From: Bacteroidaceae bacterium
GTDB taxonomy: Bacteria; Bacteroidota; Bacteroidia; Bacteroidales; Bacteroidaceae
Assembly (NCBI GenBank): GCA_017650105.1
Contig: JAGCFO010000001.1
Span: forward strand, 1 to 39,832
Reading direction: 5' to 3'
DNA: 39,832 nucleotides
A program made the translations under genes and the position numbers. Below are positions 34,301-39,832 of the stretch, piece after piece; positions within the stretch are counted from its first letter, which is position 1, and each line of letters starts with the position of its first letter. The notes under the pieces are model-generated. The model ran no database searches, had not been told where the DNA came from, and was given only the letters and a program-made list of their open reading frames with translations.

Positions 34301-37300
34301 TTGTCTTTATAATTGTACCACTCAGGATAATCGTAGCTACCTGAGGTTGATGATTGCGGCAATAACGAAACGCCTGTGGTGTGCTCCGAACGTTGCCCGT
34401 CGTAGTAGAAGGTAAGCGTGTGGTCGGTGGAGTTATAGACGGCATATATTTCGGCTTCCGTCAGGTAGCCAGTGAAGCCGTTGCCGTCGATGCAGGCATA
34501 CTCCTTATCGGTGTGGCTAGAGCTGAACGTCGTTCCTGCTCCTCCCACGAGTTGGGTGCAACCGCTGAACATATTCTCTGAGCTGGTTACGCATTCCATG
34601 TTCCATTCATCGCTGGCAAAGATACTTCTCAGATTGTAGCAGCCGCTGAACATACATTGTGTGTCGGACACGTTTTTCGTGTCGAAGGCCGAGAGGTCGA
34701 TACTGAGGAGCGAACGACAGCCATTGAACATATATGCCATCGTGGTTACTTCGCTTGTGTTGAGGTTCTCGAAGCCGTTGATGGTGTGAAGGTTGCCGAG
34801 GTCGCAGAACCATTTATAGGTGTTATTCGGACGTACTTTGGCAAACGAGGGGTCGAACTCTACTATCTCTATGTCGTCCTCCAGCCAGTCTGGTTCTGTG
34901 TCTGCGTTATTCAGGTAGTACTTGGTGCCTCCGCGCGAGCTCATCAAGTCGTCGTTGTAGAAGGTAAGTTTGTAATCATTAGAGGTATAGACCACATAGG
35001 GCTTGTGCGAGAAGACACCGGGATTGCTAGAGCCGCCGTCGAGATGGGCAAAGATGTCGTCATGATAGAAGTTGTCTTCTTCGGTGTAAGTGTACCGAGT
35101 GCCCTTCTCACCCACAAGGGAGAGGTCGTTGGTGAACATCATCATACTACCATGAGCCTGGCTCAAATCCCAGTCGTCGGCATAGATGGTGGTGAGTGCG
35201 GGGCAGTTGGCGAACATTCGATCCATTCTCCGCACATTGCTGGTGTTGAACCCAGTGACGTCGATGACCTTCAGCGCGGAGCAGCCAAAGAACATAGATT
35301 CCATCCATTCCACGTTGCTCGTGTCAAAATGGCTGAGGTCAAGGCTGGTGAGGGCGCTGCAGCGGGAGAACATCGAGCCCATATTCGTCACGTTGCTGGT
35401 ATCGAAGCCACTGAGGTCTAGGCTTGTCAAAGAGGAGCAATTGGAGAACATCGACCTCATATCCGTCACAGAAGCCGTGCTAAAGCCTGGACCAAGAGTG
35501 AGGTCGGTAAGGGCGTAGCACATGCTGAACAGATTTTCCATGTCGATGACATTCGCGGTGATGAAGTTGCTGAGGTCGAGGCTCTGAAGGACGTAGCACT
35601 GGTAGAACATGCCATACATATACTTTACCTTTCCCGTGTCGAAACTGCTCACGTTGAGGCTCGTAAGCGAGCGGCAGTTCTGGAACATGCTTGACATCTC
35701 CTCCACTTTGGAAGTGTTGAAGTTCGTCAGGTCGAGCGAGGTGAGGGAGTAGCAGCCATTAAACATACCGCTCGTCTTCGTCACGTTGGATGTGACGAAA
35801 TTGCTTACGTCGATGCCCGTGAGGCTCTCGCAGCCGCCGAACATGTCCATCATACTAGTGGCATTGCTCGTATCCCAGTTCGTCAGGTCGAGGCCGGTAA
35901 GAGAGCTGCAGCCGCGGAATGTGCCGTAGAACTCCTCTACATTGGAAACATCGAAGTGATTCACGCTGAGCGATGTGAGCGACGAACAGTTTTCGAACAC
36001 ACAAGTCAGGCTTGTTAGGCCTGAGGTGGTAAAGCTGCTCAGGTTGAGGCTCGTCAGGCTACTGCAGCCGTCGAACATATATTCCATTCCCTTGATGCCC
36101 AAGTGGCTGGTGTCGAACCTGCGAACGTCAAGGTTCGTGACTTTGGGAAGGAAGGAGAACATAAAGCTCATGTTCGCCACCTTTTGCGTGTTGAAGTGCG
36201 ACACGTCGAGAGCTGTCAGTTCGTAGCAAGCGGAGAACATACCGTTCATGTCTGTCACGTTATGAGTATCCCAGCCGCTCACGTTGAGCGACTCGACAAC
36301 GTAGCAACTGTTGAACAGATTGCTCATATTCGTCACGTTGCTGGTGTTCCAGTTATCCACGTAGAGATAACGCACTTTCTGGCAGTTCTGGAACATGCAG
36401 GACATGTCTGTCACTTTTTCAGTGTTGAAGCCGCCCACGTCGATGTACATAAGACTATCACATCCATTGAACATGCTGTGCATGGTGGTCACCTCGCTGG
36501 TGTTGAGGTACTTGAGGCCGTCGATGGACTCCAATCTTGTCATGTTGGCAAACCAGCAGCAGGTGCTTGTGGGCCGTGCGTTGGCAAACGACGGGTCGAT
36601 CGTCGCCATCGTCGCGCCGGTTGGCCATTCAGGAAGGTTATCTCCTGTGTTCAAGTCGTATTTGACTCCTGAGCGTGAGGAACGCATCGCGTCGTAGTAG
36701 AATGTGAGAGTCCCGTTGTCGAGGACGACATAGGCCTCGCGTGCCGACGCGCTGGTGAGGTAGCCCGGATTCGATGCTCCACCGTCCACATGGGCGTAGG
36801 ATTTGGTGGTGTAACTTGAGTTGAACGTCGTCCCCGCGCCTCCCACGAGGTTGGTGCAAGAACTGAACATATACGAGCTTGAATTCACTTTGCTCATGTC
36901 CCAGCCGGAGCCTACATAGATGGTCTGAAGAGCCCCACAACTACTGAACATACCTGAGGTATCTAAAACTTTGGAGGTATTGAAGTTGCTAAGGTCGATA
37001 CTCGTGAAGGCGCTGCAGCCGTAAAACATGTACCCCAAGACCAATACATTGCTGGTATCGAAGCTGCTAAGGTCGATACTGGTGAGTCTCGAGCATTGGT
37101 AAAACATCATCGCCATATTGTCCACCTCGCTGGTGTTGAGATATCGGATGCCGTTGACGTCAACCAGGTTTGTCATCCCTCGGAACCAGTTTCGCGTGCT
37201 CTTGGGCCGATAGTCGGCAAATGACGGATTGAACACCACGTGGGAAACCGATGAACGGAACGACTGGTTATACCAAAGGGGATCGGTGGCTTCTTCATCA

Positions 37301-38829
37301 ATAAGGTACGTATCACCTTGTTGCAACGAGCGATTGATGTCGTAGTAGAAAGTAAATGCGCCGTTAGCAGAGGTATAAACAGCATAGGCCTCGGGCTTCA
37401 TCGTCAGGTAGCCAGGTTCGCCTGGGGCATCGATGCGAGCATATGTCTTACCCGTATAAGCCGTATTGTACATGGTGCCTTCGCCGCCCACGAGAGAGGA
37501 ACAGCCGGAGAACATGCTGGTGGAGGCTATCACGGCAGCTGTACTCCATCCGCCACCGGCATAGATGGTGGTAAGTACAGGGCAATCATTGAACATTGTT
37601 ACCATGTTTGTTACTTTCGCCGTGTTCCAGCCTGTCAGGTCGAGTGTCGTAAGATTACGGCAACTCTGGAACATCCCATTCATCAAGGTCACGTTTTCCG
37701 TGTTCCAGTGACTTAGGTCGAGGGTGGTCAGGCCGAAGCAGTTCTGGAACATGTAGCGCATGTCGGTCACAGAAGAGGTGTTCAGGTAGTTGATATCGGT
37801 GATGGAAGAAAGGCTGAACAAGCTTCCGAACCACATGTATGTAGTCGTGGGGCGCGCGTCAGCAAACGACTCAGAGAAAACAACTCTTTGGATATTGCTA
37901 CCTAAACTTTTCCAGCCTGGATTATTGTCACCCGTGTTCAGGTTATAGATGGTGCCGGATTTGGAGTTTGCATCGCCGTCATCGTAAAACGTAAGAGTCT
38001 TGTTGGAGGACGTATACACGGCATAGGGAACGCGTGTGAAGTAGCCGGGATTACTGGTGCCGCCATCCACATGGGCATAGTCGGCATTCGGGTGACTTGC
38101 GTTATATTTCGTACCAGCACCGCCCACCAGCTTAGTACAGTTCTGGAATGTGCTGCGCCCCCCAATCGAATCAACGTTTGCTGTGGTCCAACCGTGTCCA
38201 ACGTAGATAGTGGTGAGCTTAGTGCATCCACCGAACATATTCTCCATACTCCTCAAAACGGGAGTGGCAAAGCTGCGGATGTCGATAGTCGTCATGCCGG
38301 TACAACTATTGAACATCGAATACATGACGGTCACTTTCTCCGTGTTGAAGTTGCTCAGGTCAAGGCTCGTCAAACCAGAGAGACCGAAAAACATGGCCTG
38401 CATGTTAGTTACGTTGCGAGTGTCGAAGGTCGTCACGTCAAGGCTCGTCAAATTGCTGCAACGGGAGAACATCAAGTACATGCTCGTCACCTGACTGGTG
38501 TTGAGGTTGTTGAGGTTCGTGATGCTGGCCAAATTGCTCATCTCTCTGAACCAGCAGCTTGTGCTTGTGGGGCGCGCCGAGGAGAACGAGTCGTCGAACA
38601 CCACGCTGGTGACCGAGGTACGCGTGTTATCGGTGTACCAGCCAGGATCATTGTTGCCCGTGTTCAGGCCATACGTTGTGCCGGTGCGTGAGGAGCGTTG
38701 CGAGTCGTAGTAGAACGTGAGCGTTCCGTTGTTGTACACGGCATAGGCTTCCTGTGCAGACAGCTTGCCTGCGCCCGTCAGCACGAGGGCGAGCAGCAAA
38801 AGCACTTTGACGATGTTATTCTTTTTCAT
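31375..38829 (-). CDS. Giant BspA-like leucine-rich-repeat surface protein with dockerin-like C-terminus
   Basis: A 2484-residue secreted protein. A signal peptide (about 1-26, ending KLSAQ) is followed by nine modules. Each opens with a Y-[AV]-V-[YF]...LTFYYD strand pair. Next come BspA/DUF285 repeats of about 23 residues (LTSLDLSNFNTSNVTDMxxMFxxC pattern), and the module closes with LVGGAGTxY...YAHVDGGTSNPGY. Module starts are near 38755, 38030, 37385, 36740, 34997, 34445, 33475, 32763 and 32128; the fourth, of about 580 residues, is the longest. The last 58 residues hold two EF-like calcium motifs, GDVNLDGLVNVSDVTMLV and DVNGDSSVNVSDVTALV, as in type I dockerins. No type IX C-terminal sorting domain is visible. 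BspA proteins bind fibronectin, fibrinogen or other bacteria. The frame extends to a TTG at 38850, but the ATG at 38829 is preferred. Confidence 0.95.
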   Translation of the reverse strand: MKKNNIVKVLLLLALVLTGAGKLSAQEAYAVYNNGTLTFYYDSQRSSRTGTTYGLNTGNNDPGWYTDNTRTSVTSVVFDDSFSSARPTSTSCWFREMSNLASITNLNNLNTSQVTSMYLMFSRCSNLTSLDVTTFDTRNVTNMQAMFFGLSGLTSLDLSNFNTEKVTVMYSMFNSCTGMTTIDIRSFATPVLRSMENMFGGCTKLTTIYVGHGWTTANVDSIGGRSTFQNCTKLVGGAGTKYNASHPNADYAHVDGGTSNPGYFTRVPYAVYTSSNKTLTFYDDGDANSKSGTIYNLNTGDNNPGWKSLGSNIQRVVFSESFADARPTTTYMWFGSLFSLSSITDINYLNTSSVTDMRYMFQNCFGLTTLDLSHWNTENVTLMNGMFQSCRNLTTLDLTGWNTAKVTNMVTMFNDCPVLTTIYAGGGWSTAAVIASTSMFSGCSSLVGGEGTMYNTAYTGKTYARIDAPGEPGYLTMKPEAYAVYTSANGAFTFYYDINRSLQQGDTYLIDEEATDPLWYNQSFRSSVSHVVFNPSFADYRPKSTRNWFRGMTNLVDVNGIRYLNTSEVDNMAMMFYQCSRLTSIDLSSFDTSNVLVLGYMFYGCSAFTSIDLSNFNTSKVLDTSGMFSSCGALQTIYVGSGWDMSKVNSSSYMFSSCTNLVGGAGTTFNSSYTTKSYAHVDGGASNPGYLTSASAREAYVVLDNGTLTFYYDAMRSSRSGVKYDLNTGDNLPEWPTGATMATIDPSFANARPTSTCCWFANMTRLESIDGLKYLNTSEVTTMHSMFNGCDSLMYIDVGGFNTEKVTDMSCMFQNCQKVRYLYVDNWNTSNVTNMSNLFNSCYVVESLNVSGWDTHNVTDMNGMFSACYELTALDVSHFNTQKVANMSFMFSFLPKVTNLDVRRFDTSHLGIKGMEYMFDGCSSLTSLNLSSFTTSGLTSLTCVFENCSSLTSLSVNHFDVSNVEEFYGTFRGCSSLTGLDLTNWDTSNATSMMDMFGGCESLTGIDVSNFVTSNVTKTSGMFNGCYSLTSLDLTNFNTSKVEEMSSMFQNCRSLTSLNVSSFDTGKVKYMYGMFYQCYVLQSLDLSNFITANVIDMENLFSMCYALTDLTLGPGFSTASVTDMRSMFSNCSSLTSLDLSGFDTSNVTNMGSMFSRCSALTSLDLSHFDTSNVEWMESMFFGCSALKVIDVTGFNTSNVRRMDRMFANCPALTTIYADDWDLSQAHGSMMMFTNDLSLVGEKGTRYTYTEEDNFYHDDIFAHLDGGSSNPGVFSHKPYVVYTSNDYKLTFYNDDLMSSRGGTKYYLNNADTEPDWLEDDIEIVEFDPSFAKVRPNNTYKWFCDLGNLHTINGFENLNTSEVTTMAYMFNGCRSLLSIDLSAFDTKNVSDTQCMFSGCYNLRSIFASDEWNMECVTSSENMFSGCTQLVGGAGTTFSSSHTDKEYACIDGNGFTGYLTEAEIYAVYNSTDHTLTFYYDGQRSEHTTGVSLLPQSSTSGSYDYPEWYNYKDNIYHAVFDPSFAKARPSNTSYWFLEMANLEDINGLEYLNTSEVITMSNMFHSCSSLQSIDVSGFDTSFARDLGGIFGYCSSLTELDVSNFDMSHVTNACSMFFGCSNLTTIKGINEWRTPDLERISGMFGDCSYLTELDLSGWDTHNVIDVIQMFMGCSNLTSLNLSNWNTQSMTSMQQAFKGCSSLTSIDLSGWNTQNVTEMMGLFSTCTSLRTIYVGEGWSTASVTSDSNMFYGCSSLVGGAGTTFSSSHIDKSYAHVDGGTSNPGYLTLRQAYAVYNENTHTLTFCNDDQRSTRPGTKFDIVVGENPSWYGVDHFGTTRVVFEPSFADVRPTCLNNWFCAMSNLTEVEGIEHLNTSQVTTMEYMFNECSQLRNIDVSGFDVSKVENMYGLFNNCSLLENVDVSSWNAENVVDMQQAFYGCESMTIIDLENWSTAKTTSAAWMFWNCTNLTTIYVGEKWNLNAVDNNMFDNCTNLVGGAGTTYDASHTDGAYAHVDGGTKNPGYLTLKPKMYAVFTSTDGSLTFYYDTKKSTRAGIVYELNKGKKMPGWNTDRVNEQVKSVTFDYSFVDARPTTMYFWFAGMTQLTRVNNIGLLNTSAVTDMSFMFKNCSSLTSLILSSWNTENVTEMLMAFSDCVSLTSLDLSGWNTQNVTEMMGLFFRCTSLKTIYIGEGWSTASVTSGGGMFTECTSLVGSAGTAYDPDYKDKSYAHLDGGVNNPGYLSMKPYAIYSDDTKTLTFYCDGLLNSRPEWGYELNEEMNTPNWGWLTETEKVVFDPSFVNARPTSTYMWFAGMSNLTEIVGMENLNTSMVEYMISMFEQCASLETIDISSFTTEKLKWITQMFNCCSKLTTIYAGNGWRMQNAEGEQVTGSLVFGNDDKLRGGAGTTYRGGNEDDVYAHIDGGTSNPGYFTLKPSFKQGDVNLDGLVNVSDVTMLVSMILGNTAANAAADVNGDSSVNVSDVTALVSIILGQH
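32257..32375 (-). repeat. Intragenic near-identical segment, copy in module 8
   Basis: 119 bases align without gaps to 33616-33734 (module 6) with seven differences, about 94% identity. The flanking sequence is much less alike. Confidence 0.85.
33616..33734 (-). repeat. Intragenic near-identical segment, copy in module 6
   Basis: Partner of 32257-32375. It covers the end of one LRR run and the cassette boundary (TIYVGEGWSTASVTS). Confidence 0.85.
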
Positions 38830-38879
38830 TGCAGTAGGGGTATTTTTCAAGTGGTTTTAAGTTCACGGTTTTTATAATG

Positions 38880-38887
38880 CAAAGATA
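38880..38887 (-). promoter_or_regulatory. -7 element of the BspA-like gene
   Basis: TATCTTTG on the minus strand, exact match to TAnnTTTG, 50 bases before the start codon. Confidence 0.75.
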
Positions 38888-39028
38888 CAAAAAAAAAACT
38901 CTCTTTCCAAATTCTTTGCAGATAAATTCAAAGAAAATGCAGTTTTCCTCTGTCATCCCACATCCTCTCACAGCGCATTTCCTTGCCTGTACCTTAGTAT
39001 ATTTGCCTTGTCTTTTGCTTAGACATTA

Positions 39029-39036
39029 CAAAGATA
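39029..39036 (-). promoter_or_regulatory. Second -7 motif upstream of the BspA-like gene
   Basis: TATCTTTG on the minus strand, exact match to TAnnTTTG, about 150 bases upstream of the first. It may be an alternative promoter giving a 200-base leader. Confidence 0.5.
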
Positions 39037-39054
39037 CAACATCTCTCTCGCACC

Positions 39055-39074
39055 AAATACGATTAAATACGATT
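39055..39074. repeat. Two tandem copies of AAATACGATT
   Basis: Perfect 10-base duplication just upstream of the distal -7 motif on the minus strand (at about the -33 position or beyond), followed by a GTACGT palindrome. Confidence 0.7.
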
Positions 39075-39396
39075 ACGTACGTTTATTATTGAACAAATTT
39101 CACCCATCTCATGCAACACACTGAAATACACCGCATTGAAGAATGAAAAATTATCATCATCTTTCTTCTTTCCTTTGCAGGGTTGCGCACCAAGAAGCGA
39201 CTTAGCGAGAAAAAAACCTTTCCGCTGCGGGGCATTCGGTGGGGCATGCGTGAGCTTTCAGCCGTCGCGGGGAGAGGGCTGCCCTTCGCATGAAGCGCTG
39301 CGCGCAATATGAAGAACCGATGGAGCAGCGAAGGCAGAGCCAAACATGTTTGAGCTTTGCTGAGTCGCGAAAGAGGAAGAGCGTAGAATTATGCTC

Positions 39397-39460
39397 AAGG
39401 GAAAAAAGTTTTTTCTTTCTACATAAGTTTTTTTCCCTTCTCGAAAAAAATTTTTCCCCT
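39397..39460. repeat. A-tract/T-tract element, copy d
   Basis: AAGGGAAAAAAGTTTTTTCT, then CTTTCTACAT as in copy b (19742-19751), then an inverted unit TTTTTTTCCCTTCTC, then A-run/T-run. Confidence 0.7.
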
Positions 39461-39754
39461 AAGCAAAAATCCATTTTGACAGGCCATTTGTTCGGCAGGA
39501 CGAAAAACGGGAAAACGGGGCGCGAAAACGCCAAAAAGGACAAGAAAGAGCCCAAAAATCGGAAAAAATCGCTCAAATCCGAATTTTCGTAATCGATGAA
39601 AACAACGTGAAAAACGCTCGAAATGCCCTGAAACCGGTGAAAAAAAGTCCCCTTTTTAGCACGATAAGCACCCTCTGGGCGCCACTCCGCAGCACTGCAA
39701 CGTACGCTATTGCCTCGTAATAGATTGATTATAAGCACACTGCCCCCCATTACT

Positions 39755-39777
39755 GCTACAGCGCTACAGCGCTACAG
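39755..39777 (+). repeat. Nearly three tandem copies of GCTACAGC
   Basis: Copies at 39755-39762, 39763-39770 and a seven-base third ending at 39777. Context is gene-free. Confidence 0.8.
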
Positions 39778-39832
39778 TTCCCAAAATGTATCCATAGTGA
39801 GCAATGAAAATAGGTTATTTATATATTTATAT

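Larger units (their letters stand above)
38888..39832. other. Gene-free AT-rich stretch
   Basis: No credible gene. An open frame of 182 codons on the minus strand (39202-39750) is Phe/Lys/Ser-rich, spans the A/T element and has no recognisable domain. The stretch holds a second -7 motif (39029-39036), tandem repeats at 39055-39074 and 39755-39777, and the A/T element copy d. Confidence 0.6.

Noticed and set aside
34657..35421. 254-codon frame antisense to the BspA-like gene, rich in repeated EH motifs
   Set aside because: The repeats mirror the leucine-rich repeats of the real gene; it is a by-product of their codon pattern.
39202..39750. 182-codon frame on the minus strand in the right-hand gene-free stretch
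   Set aside because: Low-complexity Phe/Lys/Ser composition, it runs through an A/T-tract repeat, and there is no recognisable domain or start context.

Overview
The window looks like a chromosomal segment from a Prevotellaceae-type member of the Bacteroidales. The evidence is a giant BspA-type leucine-rich-repeat surface protein, two TonB-dependent receptors, a DUF4248 protein, the succinate-to-propionate methylmalonyl-CoA decarboxylase operon, genes lacking obvious Shine-Dalgarno sequences, and at least twelve exact copies of the Bacteroidetes -7 promoter motif TAnnTTTG placed before genes. Genus cannot be fixed from sequence alone.

Layout. 1-3504: a minus-strand block (DUF4248 protein, Maf pyrophosphatase, KdsC phosphatase, nitroreductase). 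Its spacers are filled with short arrays of an imperfect 8-base repeat arranged as inverted pairs. 3595-6966: TonB-dependent receptor, trmO and a small repeat-coded ORF ending in a terminator. 7049-11608: mce, mmdA, a gamma-type membrane anchor, a biotin carrier with two biotinyl domains, and mmdB, all in one operon. This is the sodium-pumping decarboxylation step of propionate fermentation. 11726-13589: lipid-kinase family protein and miaA on the minus strand. 13661-19576: an FMN-binding membrane-anchored protein, then ftsE-like ATPase, lysC, lysA and a glycosyltransferase with an unusual disordered linker. 19897-22937: cysK and an Lrp regulator, divergent from metY, a sulfur amino-acid locus. 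23061-26302: mnmA and nadE. 26390-28957: a TonB receptor paired with a secreted heavy-metal-binding protein. 29131-30988: ROK sugar kinase, HD hydrolase and tRNA-Phe. 31375-38829: BspA-like protein of 2484 residues with nine modules and a C-terminal dockerin-like pair of calcium motifs. 38830-39832: gene-free, AT-rich and repeat-bearing.

The least ordinary signals are: (i) the inverted octanucleotide arrays of the first 3 kb; (ii) a second dispersed family of A-tract/T-tract elements at about 13.76, 19.70, 22.96 and 39.40 kb; (iii) the duplicated biotinyl domain; (iv) a 74-codon ORF made of 21-base repeats and coupled to trmO; (v) an orphan promoter followed by several hairpins at 1121-1401; and (vi) the module architecture and recent internal sequence exchange of the BspA-like gene. 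No CRISPR array, insertion sequence, phage gene or defence system was recognised.
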